A DNA stretch of 64,000 nt. Origin: Candidatus Competibacteraceae bacterium. Its GTDB lineage: Bacteria > Pseudomonadota > Gammaproteobacteria > Competibacterales > Competibacteraceae. The DNA lies in contig JADJQQ010000001.1 of the NCBI GenBank assembly GCA_016712625.1, positions 1,116,001 through 1,180,000 of the forward strand, in the 5' to 3' direction. This document shows positions 53,814 through 62,536 of this stretch, in pieces. The notes beneath the pieces are model-generated. The model saw only the letters and a list, made by a program, of their open reading frames with translations, was not told where the DNA came from and searched no databases. A program made the translations under genes and the position numbers. Numbering within the stretch: position 1 is the first letter of the stretch; each line of letters starts with the position of its first letter.

Positions 53814-53885
53814 TTCAGTTTCTCGTTGAACTTAGCCCTGAACCGCCCCCACCCGCTGGTCCGGGGGACATTTTGGAAAATGGCG

Positions 53886-54458
53886 CTAGCTGGCCGCATT
53901 TAAAAATTGAGGCTCCGCCAACAATTTCCGGGTATTGAACACCATCCAGCGTTGATCGTCGCTCCAGAACGCCTCCACGATCAAAGGTCGCAAACCTTCC
54001 TCCACCTCGTCCAAGGACGGCAATCGGTGCTGGGAGCCAAAATGGCGCATTCCGATGATCTCGTCCATCAGCAGACCATAATCCCATTCACCACCGCGGA
54101 CGACGACAATCTGGCAACCTGGCAGCCGCGCCGAGGCCCGACCGGTCAGAAAATCCCGCAAATCAGAGACGGAGATGACCTTGCCCCGTAGGTTAGCGAT
54201 GCCCATCAACCAACGCTTCACGCCCGGCACTTGGGTAATGCTGCGGGGAAATGGAATAATTTCGGCCACATCATCCATGGAGAATAGCAGGTTCCAGGAA
54301 CCCAGACGCGAGGCGAGTTGCCCCCTGATCTCCGACAGTTGAGCGCTGGCCGCCTCGGCTGGCGCACGCTGGCGCACGCGTTCGTCCAGTTGCAGCAGGA
54401 TATCGAAGGGGTGCGGCGCTGAAGGCGCCGCCGAGGGAGCCATGACTGCCTCTGTCAC
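53886..54458 (-). CDS. pilI: CheW-like adaptor PilI
   Basis: A 190-residue CheW-fold coupling protein for the PilJ-ChpA pair. SWNLLFSMDDVAEIIPFPRS, VKRWLMGIANLRGKVISVSD and WDYGLLMDEIIGMRHF are typical of PilI. The GTG start at 54458 follows GAGGAT by 7 bases. It is the first gene of the cluster here; the 293-base region to gshB contains no response regulator, although pilG and pilH occupy this spot in Pseudomonas. Confidence 0.92.
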   Translation of the reverse strand: MTEAVMAPSAAPSAPHPFDILLQLDERVRQRAPAEAASAQLSEIRGQLASRLGSWNLLFSMDDVAEIIPFPRSITQVPGVKRWLMGIANLRGKVISVSDLRDFLTGRASARLPGCQIVVVRGGEWDYGLLMDEIIGMRHFGSQHRLPSLDEVEEGLRPLIVEAFWSDDQRWMVFNTRKLLAEPQFLNAAS

Positions 54459-54751
54459 ATGATTATCCTCAAATCGCGGAATTTTTTAGAGTCAAATCGC
54501 CATTGCGCGACCTACCCCGCCCTCGCTGGTATTTTAATTTAGAACAGGATGCCAGGTCGCGATATAGATTGATAAGCTTTTGGGGCATTTTTTAGCATAC
54601 TAACGGTTACGATGCCATGAGGAAAACCATATCTCCGCTTTAATTGAGGTACCGGGACGCTTCATTTGCGCCACATCGCCGACGATCGGCCAGCCCATTG
54701 AGTTGTCGGCCACCCTCGCCCAAATTACCCAACCTTACGGACCCGCTGACC

Positions 54752-55702
54752 ATGACAATTAAACTCGGCGTGGTGATGGACCCTATCGAGACCATCACCA
54801 TCAAAAAGGATACGACCTTCGCCATGCTGCTCGCCGCTCAAGCCCGAGGCTGGGAACTGCATTATTTCGAGCAGGCTGATCTGTATGCGCGCGGCAACGA
54901 AGCATTCGGTCGAGCCCGCCGGTTAAGCGTTCGGGACGACCCGCGGAACTGGTTCGCTTTTCATGGGGAGCAAGAGCTGCCATTGGCGGCGTTGGACATT
55001 ATGCTGATGCGCAAGGACCCCCCCTTCAATATGGAATATATCTATACCACTTATTTATTGGAATTGGCCGAGACCGACGGTGTGCTTGTGGTCAACAAAC
55101 CGGGTAGCCTGCGCGACGCCAACGAGAAATTTTTTGCCCTGCATTTTCCAGACTGCTGTCCGCCAACCCTGGTTAGCCGGGAACCGGCGCGGTTCAAAGC
55201 TTTTTTAGGTGAATACGACGATATCGTGGTCAAGCCGCTGGATGGCATGGGTGGCGCCTCGGTATTTCGGTTGCGTCGAAACGACCCCAACCTCAATGTG
55301 ATCCTGGAAACCCTGACCGCCCATGGCCGGCGGTTGACGATGGCCCAGCGCTACATTAAAGAAGTGACCGCCGGTGACAAACGGATCCTGCTGATCGACG
55401 GCGAACCTGTGCCCTACGCGCTAGCTCGCATTCCGCAAGAGGGCGAGACCCGGGCCAATCTGGCGGCGGGTGGTCGTGGCGAGGGCGTGCCGCTAACGGG
55501 ACGCGACCGCTGGATTTGCGAACAAGTGCGGCCCAAGCTCCAGGAAATGGGGCTGTTGTTCGTCGGCCTGGACGTGATCGGCGATTATCTCACCGAAATC
55601 AACGTCACCAGTCCCACCTGCGCGCGGGAGTTGAATGCTCAGTTCGGGCTGGATATCGGCGGCGATCTGATGGCGGCCATCGAGCAACGGTTACGACGCT
55701 GA
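54752..55702 (+). CDS. gshB: glutathione synthetase
   Basis: ATP-grasp enzyme that adds glycine to gamma-glutamylcysteine. The 316 residues begin IKLGVVMDPIETITIKKDTTF and contain MRKDPPFNMEYIYTTYLLE, VVKPLDGMGGASVFRL and the C-terminal EINVTSPTCARELN. ATG 54752 is chosen; an upstream in-frame start at 54644 has no family similarity. Divergent from pilI and followed by a tonB-like gene, the same order as around Pseudomonas gshB. Confidence 0.97.
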   Translation: MTIKLGVVMDPIETITIKKDTTFAMLLAAQARGWELHYFEQADLYARGNEAFGRARRLSVRDDPRNWFAFHGEQELPLAALDIMLMRKDPPFNMEYIYTTYLLELAETDGVLVVNKPGSLRDANEKFFALHFPDCCPPTLVSREPARFKAFLGEYDDIVVKPLDGMGGASVFRLRRNDPNLNVILETLTAHGRRLTMAQRYIKEVTAGDKRILLIDGEPVPYALARIPQEGETRANLAAGGRGEGVPLTGRDRWICEQVRPKLQEMGLLFVGLDVIGDYLTEINVTSPTCARELNAQFGLDIGGDLMAAIEQRLRR

Positions 55703-55718
55703 TGGTTACGGGTAATGG

Positions 55719-56771
55719 ATGAGCTCAATCACCCATAAGCCGGATGATACTGGCCGGCTAGCGCTGGCTTTATTGCTGGCGCTAAGCCTGCACGCCGCCC
55801 TCATCTTCGGTATTCCAGCCGATAGCTGGTCGATCCACTATCGGCGCCCCCCGCGCTTTGAGGTGGTTTTGCTGCCACCGACTATCCTACCTGCGCTCCC
55901 ACCGCCCCCGCTGGCGGCGGTTATTCCCCTGGAACCCGCGCCCGCCGTAGTTCCTCCCCTAGCGCTGCCGCCGAAGCCAGCGGTGACCGTCAAACCCGCG
56001 CGCCCTATTGCGCGTCAATCGACCGGCGTCACTAAATCGACCCCGACAGCCACCGCACCCATCGAGCGACAGCCGACAACCATACCCAAACCAAGCCTGC
56101 GAACACCCCTGAAACCATTCATCCCACCGAAACCCGCCAAAGCGTCAGAGAAAGGGATGGAAGCGCCATCAAATCCAGTACCAGCCAAGCCGCGCCGAGA
56201 CAGCGCTCCCTCTGAGAAAACGGCAACGTCCGTCAGCTCTAAACCGACCCCAGCGGTTAGCGGGATGGCATCAGCCCCGCCCATTCCTCAAGCCGAACGG
56301 TTCGAGCGAATCCCTTCCATCCCTGGAACTCGTCAGGGCCAATTGGATAGCGGCGGGCTGCTAGGTCAAATCGCCAGCCTCGAACGCGAAACGCAGCAGC
56401 GCGCAAACACGAGAGTACGCAGCAAGCGGGTCAGCCCGAACGACACCCGCTCTCAGGAAGGATTTTATATCGCGGCTTGGGTGCGGAAGGTCGAGCAAAT
56501 CGGTGAAATGAATTTTCCCGAAGTCGCCCGCCAGTTAAATTTGCGTAGTGGTCCGGTTCTGGATGTCGCCATTCGAGCGGACGGTTCCTTGCAAGAGGTT
56601 CGGGTCGCCCGTTCCTCCGGCAATGCTGAATTGGATCGGGCGGCGCAACGTATCGTCAAGCTGGGCGCGCCTTACGCCACTTTTCCGCCGTCGCTACGCC
56701 AGAAATACGATGTGCTATATATTTCACGGCCTTGGCGCTTTGAACCTGACGGCCGATTGCAAATGCGCTAA
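55719..56771 (+). CDS. TonB family energy transducer
   Basis: A 350-residue protein with one N-terminal membrane helix (LALALLLALSLHAALIFGIP), a long Pro/Lys/Thr-rich periplasmic linker (about 50-200) and a C-terminal TonB domain (GPVLDVAIRADGSLQEVRVA, then DRAAQRIVKLGAPYATFPP). The helix keeps the His of SLHAALIF that TonB proteins need to work with ExbBD. No exbBD lie in the window. In Pseudomonas the tonB homologue next to gshB affects twitching, so a link with the neighbouring Pil-Chp genes is possible. Confidence 0.9.
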   Translation: MSSITHKPDDTGRLALALLLALSLHAALIFGIPADSWSIHYRRPPRFEVVLLPPTILPALPPPPLAAVIPLEPAPAVVPPLALPPKPAVTVKPARPIARQSTGVTKSTPTATAPIERQPTTIPKPSLRTPLKPFIPPKPAKASEKGMEAPSNPVPAKPRRDSAPSEKTATSVSSKPTPAVSGMASAPPIPQAERFERIPSIPGTRQGQLDSGGLLGQIASLERETQQRANTRVRSKRVSPNDTRSQEGFYIAAWVRKVEQIGEMNFPEVARQLNLRSGPVLDVAIRADGSLQEVRVARSSGNAELDRAAQRIVKLGAPYATFPPSLRQKYDVLYISRPWRFEPDGRLQMR

Positions 56772-56847
56772 TCCTTCTAATCACCTCCAAAAGGCAATCA
56801 GATGAAAAGAAGTTGGCTGTTGAACCGATCCTACCGACGGGTTTGAC

Positions 56848-57228
56848 GTGGCCACCGAACCCTGCCCTTTTTGTTCTCCGCCACAGACACAACTGGTTGG
56901 CGAAACGGCCCATATGCTGGCGATCCGCGATCATTTTCCGATCTCGCCGGGGCATACGCTGTTGCTCCCGCGCCGGCATATCGTCTCGCTGTTCGATTTG
57001 AATATCTTGGAATGGGTGGAGTTGGGACAGCTCTTAACAGAAGTACGTACTGGGCTGCTGGCCGAGCTTCAACCACAGGGCTTCAACATCGGCGTCAACG
57101 ACGGCGCGGTCGCCGGTCAGACCATAACGCATTTTCATCTTCATTTGATCCCACGCTATCCCGCTGACCAGCGGGATCCGCGCGGCGGCGTGCGCTGGAT
57201 TTTCCCTGATAAAGCAAAATACTGGTGA
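56848..57228 (+). CDS. HIT family hydrolase
   Basis: A 126-residue histidine-triad protein. The catalytic triad H-x-H-x-H is in THFHLHLIPRYPAD, and DHFPISPGHTLLLPRRHI is the conserved N-terminal half. PCPFC at residues 6-10 may bind zinc. The GTG start at 56848 is the first with similarity. Likely a nucleotide hydrolase or AMP-lyase type enzyme with unknown substrate. Confidence 0.9.
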   Translation: MATEPCPFCSPPQTQLVGETAHMLAIRDHFPISPGHTLLLPRRHIVSLFDLNILEWVELGQLLTEVRTGLLAELQPQGFNIGVNDGAVAGQTITHFHLHLIPRYPADQRDPRGGVRWIFPDKAKYW

Positions 57229-57229
57229 T

Positions 57230-57291
57230 GGTATAAGGACAGTCACCCGCGCCTTTTTTGCTTCGGCGCGACACACGCGCGGATTTATACC
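57230..57291. repeat. nested inverted repeat between HIT gene and tRNA-Pro
   Basis: GGTATAA (57230-57236) pairs with TTATACC (57285-57291), and inside it CGCGCC (57248-57253) pairs with GGCGCG (57265-57270) around a loop containing six T. The element separates two converging transcription units, so termination is a reasonable role, but neither stem is followed by the usual T-run. Confidence 0.45.
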
Positions 57292-57352
57292 GACTACTGT
57301 CGAGATGGCGCGCGTCCCGACATAAACCCGCTCTATCGTGACCCGCTAAGAA

Positions 57353-57430
<78 letters not shown>

Positions 57431-57511
57431 AGTTGCGGCGGGTTTAGCCGCCGCGAAGGTGGGTAATGGTAATTTAATGGCTTGGTTTTGCCAAGCGCTC
57501 ACTAATCCTGA

Positions 57512-57811
57512 TTATTGAGCCTCGCCCTTGAATGCATCCACCCGCGCCTTGAGCTTTTGGCCAGGCCGAAAGGTGACGACCCGTCGCGCGGTGATGGGAA
57601 TTTCCTGGCCAGTTTTCGGATTGCGTCCCGGCCGCTGGTTTTTATCCCGCAAATCGAAATTGCCAAATCCGGACAGCTTCACCTGTTGGCCCTGCTCCAA
57701 AGCGCCGCGGATTTCCTCGAAGAAAATCTCGACCAGCTCCTTGGCTTCGCGTTTGTTAATGCCCAGTTCTTCGAACAATCTTTCCGCCATGTCAGCTTTT
57801 GTAAGTGCCAT
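57512..57811 (-). CDS. ihfA: integration host factor alpha subunit
   Basis: Nucleoid protein that bends DNA as a heterodimer with IhfB. The 99-residue protein reads MALTKADMAERLFEELGINK, SGFGNFDLRDKNQRPGRNPKTG and FRPGQKLKARVDAF, with the DNA-intercalating Pro in RPGRNPKTG. An in-frame ATG at 57838 lies inside pheT and adds nine unrelated residues, so 57811 is used. Last gene of the thrS-pheST block, 4 bases after pheT. Confidence 0.97.
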   Translation of the reverse strand: MALTKADMAERLFEELGINKREAKELVEIFFEEIRGALEQGQQVKLSGFGNFDLRDKNQRPGRNPKTGQEIPITARRVVTFRPGQKLKARVDAFKGEAQ

Positions 57812-57815
57812 GCTC

Positions 57816-60194
57816 CTAAACCCTAAGCGTTGCATCAAACTGTTCCGTTAGTCCCGCAATGATGCCGGATACGGCCTCTTCGACTACATGATCTGTAAGA
57901 TTGCGCGAGAAATCCTGTAGAATCAATCCCAAAGCCAAACTTTTCCGTCCTTCGGGAACGCCTTTGCCCCGATAAACATCAAAAAAGCGGACATCGCGCA
58001 GTAATTCACCACCGCGCTGGCGAATACAATCGTAAATCGCCCGCGCGGTAACCGCTTCGTCCACCGTAACGGCGATGTCGCGGCGACTGGCCGGAAACCG
58101 TGATAAATCCCGGAATGTCGGCGCCTTCGCTGGCTGTAATCCCACTATTCGCAGCTCGAACGCCAACACATCCCCTTCCACATCCAGTTCCCGCGCGACA
58201 CGTGGATGGAGCGCTCCCAACCAGCCCACCACCCCGCCGGCTCGCTCGATGCGGGCGCTTTGGCCCGGATGCAAGGCCGGATGTGGCGCGGCGACAAAGG
58301 TGAAAGCTTCGGGTTCACCCGTTAATGCCAGCAAGGCCTCGACATCGGCCTTAAGATCGAAGAAATCCAGCGATCGCTTCGCCAAGCCCCACTGCTCCGG
58401 CAGCGCAAAACCCACCGCCATGCCCCCCAGATAAGGCTCTTGCCGCAAACCGTCAGCGGCTGGAATGAAATTCAGCCCATGCTCGAACAGGCGCACGCGC
58501 GGCTGTTGCCGCTTTTGATTGTGAATCAACGCTTTGAGCAAGCCTGGCCATAGGCTGGTGCGCATAACCGCCAGATCAGCGGAAATGGGATTGGCCAAGG
58601 GCAGCGGCGCTCGTTCGGGATCGAGGGCTTTCTGGAGCGCCGGATCGACGAAACTGTAGGTGATGGCTTCCTGAAAGCCGCGCTGTACCAGAGCGGCGGT
58701 AAAGCGATCCAAGGATACTTGGGTCTCCGGCTGCGGCGACATAGCCAACCGGGCGAGCGGTCGATTGCTCGGTAGCTGATGGTAGCCATGGATCCGATCG
58801 ATTTCCTCGATTAAATCGGCTTCTAGCGTAATATCAAACCGGCTGCTGGGTGGAATGACTTGCCAACCATCGGAATGGCCCATCACGGTCATGCCCAACC
58901 GGTGCAGAATATTGGCAACCTCATCAGCGGGAACCTGCATCCCCAGCAGCTTGCGGATGCGTTCCGGCCGCAAGCGGATCGTTGGCTGCGCCGGCAAATG
59001 CGCGGACGAAACCGCCTCGATGATTGGCCCCGGCTCGCCGCCAGCCATGTCGATCAGCAACTGGGTGGCGCGTTCGGCGGCGCGGCGCTGTAAGTTCGAA
59101 TCCACGCCGCGTTCGAAGCGGTACGAAGAATCGGTCTGTAAGCCATAGCGCCGGGCGCGACCAGCGATACTGGCTGGAGCGAAAAAGGCGCTTTCCAGAA
59201 AAACATCGCGGGTGGCATCGGTGCAGGAACTGATTTCACCACCCATGATTCCAGCTAGCGCCAGCGGGCCAGCGTGATCGGTGATGAGAAGCGTTTCCCC
59301 ATCCGGCTCCACGACGACGCCATTCAGCAGTTCCAATCGGTCACCGGGCCGGGCGCGGCGCACTTCGATGCCACCCGTTAAGCGGTCGAGATCGAAAGCA
59401 TGCATCGGCTGACCGAGTTCCAACATCACATAATTGGTCACATCCACCAGCGGCCCCAGACTCCGCACTCCGGCGCGCCGCAAGCGCTCTTTCATCCACA
59501 GCGGCGTCTCGGCGGTGGGATCGACCCCCCGAATCACCCGGCCCACATAGCGCGGACAGTCGGCGGGATCGCGCAGCACCACCGGGAAAACGGCGTCTAC
59601 CGTTGGTTTGACTGCCTCCACCGGCAACGGGCGGAATTCGCGACGATCCAGAGTCGCCACTTCGCGGGCGATGCCTTCCATGCCCAAACAATCACCGCGA
59701 TTGGGAGTCAGTTCGATTTCGATCAGCGCATCGTCCAGCCCCAGCAGTTCGCGCACGTCCTGGCCGGGCTGGCTGTCGTTTGGCAGCGGCAACAAACCGT
59801 CCGAGCTTTCCGCCAAACCCAGTTCCTTGGCCGAACACAACATGCCTTGCGATTGCACGCCGCGCAGCTTGGAGGGTTTGATTTTGAAACCGCCGGGCAA
59901 CACCGCGCCGATCAGCGCGGTTGGCGCGCACATTCCCACCGCCACGTTCGGCGCGCCGCAGACGATTTGCAGCGGCTCAGCCCCGCCCACATCCACGGTC
60001 GCCACCCGCAAGCGGTCGGCGTCGGGATGTGGCATTAAACTGACTACCCGGCCGACCACCACTTGCTCGAAAGCGGGCGCGGCCGATTCGATGCTGTCCA
60101 CTTCCAGTCCGACCATGGTCAAGCGCGCCGCCAGTTCGGCGCTGGAAAGACCAGAATCCACCCAGTCCCGCAACCATTGTTCGCTGACTTTCAT
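57816..60194 (-). CDS. pheT: phenylalanyl-tRNA synthetase beta subunit
   Basis: Large subunit of the (alpha-beta)2 PheRS, 792 residues. It has the N-terminal tRNA-binding domain (VVVGRVVSLMPHPDADRLRV), B3/B4 editing domain (CPRYVGRVIRGVDPTAETP), B5, the catalytic-like core (YSFVDPALQKALDPERAPLP) and the C-terminal anticodon-binding domain (FPASRRDIAVTVDEAVTA). Follows pheS by 10 bases. Confidence 0.98.
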   Translation of the reverse strand: MKVSEQWLRDWVDSGLSSAELAARLTMVGLEVDSIESAAPAFEQVVVGRVVSLMPHPDADRLRVATVDVGGAEPLQIVCGAPNVAVGMCAPTALIGAVLPGGFKIKPSKLRGVQSQGMLCSAKELGLAESSDGLLPLPNDSQPGQDVRELLGLDDALIEIELTPNRGDCLGMEGIAREVATLDRREFRPLPVEAVKPTVDAVFPVVLRDPADCPRYVGRVIRGVDPTAETPLWMKERLRRAGVRSLGPLVDVTNYVMLELGQPMHAFDLDRLTGGIEVRRARPGDRLELLNGVVVEPDGETLLITDHAGPLALAGIMGGEISSCTDATRDVFLESAFFAPASIAGRARRYGLQTDSSYRFERGVDSNLQRRAAERATQLLIDMAGGEPGPIIEAVSSAHLPAQPTIRLRPERIRKLLGMQVPADEVANILHRLGMTVMGHSDGWQVIPPSSRFDITLEADLIEEIDRIHGYHQLPSNRPLARLAMSPQPETQVSLDRFTAALVQRGFQEAITYSFVDPALQKALDPERAPLPLANPISADLAVMRTSLWPGLLKALIHNQKRQQPRVRLFEHGLNFIPAADGLRQEPYLGGMAVGFALPEQWGLAKRSLDFFDLKADVEALLALTGEPEAFTFVAAPHPALHPGQSARIERAGGVVGWLGALHPRVARELDVEGDVLAFELRIVGLQPAKAPTFRDLSRFPASRRDIAVTVDEAVTARAIYDCIRQRGGELLRDVRFFDVYRGKGVPEGRKSLALGLILQDFSRNLTDHVVEEAVSGIIAGLTEQFDATLRV

Positions 60195-60204
60195 AACGCT
60201 AGCC

Positions 60205-61221
60205 TCACCGGAACTGTCCTAGAAAGCGCAGATCGTTATCGAAGAACAGCCGCAGATCGTTGACGCCATAGCGCAGCATGGTCAGCCGCTCGACACCCAT
60301 GCCGAAGGCGTAACCGGTGTAACGCTCGCTGTCGATGCCGACTTTCTCGAACACCGCCGGATGGACCATGCCGCAACCGAGTACTTCCAGCCAACCGCTC
60401 TGTTTGCAAACCCGGCAGCCGCCGCCGCCGCAAATCACGCATTGGATATCGACCTCGGCCGAGGGCTCGGTGAACGGGAAGTAAGACGGCCGGAAGCGCA
60501 CCGCCAGATCTCGCTCAAAGAAGTTACGCAGGAAATCATCCAGCACCCCTTTGAGATCGGCAAAGCTGACCTCTTCATCCACCAGCAAACCTTCGACCTG
60601 ATGGAACATCGGCGAGTGGGTCAAATCCGAGTCGCAGCGATAAACGCGACCCGGCGCGATAATCCGCACCGGCGGCGCTTGCCGTTCCATCACCCGAATC
60701 TGCACCGGCGAAGTATGTGTCCGCAATAAGGTATGGGCATCGAAATAGAAGGTGTCGTGCATCGCCCGCGCCGGATGGTGGGGCGGGATGTTGAGCGCCT
60801 CAAAATTGCGGAAATCGTCTTCAACTTCCGGGCCTTCAGCGACCGTGAAACCGACCCGCGCGAACAGCGCCTCAATTCGCGCCAGCGTACGACTCAATGG
60901 ATGATAGCCGCCGGGCTGCTGGCCGCGCCCCGGCAACGTCACGTCGATGGCCTCGGTGGCCAAGCGAGCGTTTAGCGCCGCCGCTTCCAGGGCGGCTTTG
61001 CGCGCGGCGATGGTGGTTTCAAGCACTTGCTTGGCCTCATTGATCGCCTGACCGGCCTCGCGCCGTTGCGCTGGCGGCAAGCGTCCGAGTTCCTTCAGCC
61101 GCTCGGTCAACGTGCCTTTCTTGCCCAAATAAAACACGCGCGCCTGATCAAGCGCGGCGAGATCGCCAGCGCCGGCAATGGCCGTTTGGGCAGATTGGAT
61201 TAGTTCGGACAATGCATCCAC
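60205..61221 (-). CDS. pheS: phenylalanyl-tRNA synthetase alpha subunit
   Basis: Catalytic subunit of PheRS, 338 residues. It has an N-terminal coiled-coil domain, motif 2 GRVYRCDSDLTHSPMFHQVE and motif 3 GMGVERLTMLRYGVNDLRLF. The open frame extends to 61434, but the GTG at 61221 is the start that aligns with the family (VDALSELIQSAQTAI, then LDQARVFYLGKKGTLTERLK). ICGGGGCRVCKQSGWLE carries three cysteines typical of PheS. About 105 bases downstream of rplT. Confidence 0.97.
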   Translation of the reverse strand: MDALSELIQSAQTAIAGAGDLAALDQARVFYLGKKGTLTERLKELGRLPPAQRREAGQAINEAKQVLETTIAARKAALEAAALNARLATEAIDVTLPGRGQQPGGYHPLSRTLARIEALFARVGFTVAEGPEVEDDFRNFEALNIPPHHPARAMHDTFYFDAHTLLRTHTSPVQIRVMERQAPPVRIIAPGRVYRCDSDLTHSPMFHQVEGLLVDEEVSFADLKGVLDDFLRNFFERDLAVRFRPSYFPFTEPSAEVDIQCVICGGGGCRVCKQSGWLEVLGCGMVHPAVFEKVGIDSERYTGYAFGMGVERLTMLRYGVNDLRLFFDNDLRFLGQFR

Positions 61222-61327
61222 GCGGGTGAGTCTCTCAACGATGGCAAACGAAAAAGGGAAAGACCGCGGCCTTTCCCCCGTTCGGAATCTCAACTGGCGC
61301 TGGATCGACTTCGATCCAGCAAACCGT

Positions 61328-61690
61328 TCAGGCAATACCGAGCGCGGCCTTGGCGCGATTGGCCAATTCGGCAAACGCCGGCTTTTCGAAGACGGCCAGA
61401 TCCGCCAACACCTTGCGGTCGATTTCGATGGCAAGCTGCTTTAGGCCATTGATCAGCCGACTGTAGGACAAACCATTTTCACGGGCGCCGGCATTGATGC
61501 GCGCGATCCACAGCGCGCGAAACTCGCGCTTTTTCTGGCGGCGGTCGCGATAAGCGTACTGACCGGCTTTAATGACGGCCTGTTTGGCGACCCGGAACAC
61601 TTTACTGCGGGCGCCATAATAACCCTTCGCCTGGTCCAGAACTTTCTTGTGGCGGGCGTGGGCGGTAACGCCACGTTTTACTCGGGGCAT
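61328..61690 (-). CDS. rplT: ribosomal protein L20
   Basis: Large-subunit assembly protein of 120 residues. PRVKRGVTAHARHKKVLDQA and SRLINGLKQLAIEIDRKVL are diagnostic. In E. coli L20 also represses translation of rpmI-rplT; the same order is kept here (rpmI 20 bases upstream). Confidence 0.98.
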   Translation of the reverse strand: MPRVKRGVTAHARHKKVLDQAKGYYGARSKVFRVAKQAVIKAGQYAYRDRRQKKREFRALWIARINAGARENGLSYSRLINGLKQLAIEIDRKVLADLAVFEKPAFAELANRAKAALGIA

Positions 61691-61710
61691 GGTTCAATTC
61701 TCCAGCAACA

Positions 61711-61908
61711 TCAACTGTAAGGCAGCATCTGACGAACGGCGGGCGTATCCACCACGGCCACCAGGGTGGTGCCGCGTAACTGCCGCTTCCGCTTGGTCGA
61801 TTTCTTGGTCAGGATGTGCCGCAGGTGCGAGTGCGAGCACTTGAACCTACCGGACCCGGTGGGCTTAAACCGCTTGGCCGCGCCGCGATTGCTTTTCATC
61901 TTGGGCAT
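61711..61908 (-). CDS. rpmI: ribosomal protein L35
   Basis: A 65-residue basic protein: PKMKSNRGAAKRFKPTGSG and HILTKKSTKRKRQLRGT are the family motifs. It lies between infC and rplT. The 88-base gap to infC contains a GC-rich stem (CACCGG/CCGGGG) upstream of an A/T run and could hold the L20-responsive leader. Confidence 0.97.
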   Translation of the reverse strand: MPKMKSNRGAAKRFKPTGSGRFKCSHSHLRHILTKKSTKRKRQLRGTTLVAVVDTPAVRQMLPYS

Positions 61909-61996
61909 TGGATAACTCCGCTATTTTTAAAAACAAAACTCTGGGTCAACCCCGGTATGCGCCGGTGTGGAACACATTGATTGCTGTAATGGAGCG

Positions 61997-62518
61997 TTAC
62001 TTCTTCTTGACCGGCGTGATGGTCATCACCATCTGCCGCCCTTCCATTCTGGGTCGCTGTTCCACTGTACCGTAGGGCACGAGATCGTCTTCGACGCGCT
62101 TGAGAAGTTGACCTCCCAGATCCTGATGCGCCATTTCACGGCCCCGAAACCGTAGCGTCACCTTGGCTTTATCGCCCTCATTTAGGAAACGGATCAGGTT
62201 GCGTAGTTTGACCTGATAGTCTCCTTCATCCGTTCCAGGACGAAATTTAATCTCCTTGACCTGGATCTGTTTTTGTTTCTTTCTAGCTTCTTGCTGTTTC
62301 TTCGCCACTTCGAACCGGTACTTGCCATAATCCATGATACGGCAGACCGGCGGCTTGGCGTTCGGGGAGATTTCAACCAGATCCAGTTCGGCTTCTTCAG
62401 CCATCCGCTTGGCTTGCAGCAGAGAAACGATGCCGGCTTGCTCGCCGTCCTGATCGATCAGACGTACTTCGCGCCCGGTGATCTCGTCGTTGAGCCGGAG
62501 TTCATTATTTGCGGCGAT
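61997..62518 (-). CDS. infC: translation initiation factor IF-3, rare ATC start
   Basis: IF-3 binds the 30S subunit and checks the start codon. The first ATG (62404) would remove the N-terminal domain. Upstream in frame the sequence reads IAANNELRLNDEITGREVRL, ending at an ATC at 62518-62516 placed 8 bases after a perfect GGAGG. infC is known for using ATT/ATC-type starts so that IF-3 limits its own synthesis. With this start the protein has 173 residues, the family length, with CRIMDYGKYRFEVAKKQQEA in the linker and KVTLRFRGREMAHQDLG in the C-terminal domain. Confidence 0.95.
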   Translation of the reverse strand: MAANNELRLNDEITGREVRLIDQDGEQAGIVSLLQAKRMAEEAELDLVEISPNAKPPVCRIMDYGKYRFEVAKKQQEARKKQKQIQVKEIKFRPGTDEGDYQVKLRNLIRFLNEGDKAKVTLRFRGREMAHQDLGGQLLKRVEDDLVPYGTVEQRPRMEGRQMVMTITPVKKK

Positions 62519-62536
62519 GTTGGGGTCCTCCAGTGA

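Noticed and set aside
61222..61434. N-terminal extension of pheS in frame
   Set aside because: It overlaps rplT and does not fit the PheS N-terminus, which begins at GTG 61221.
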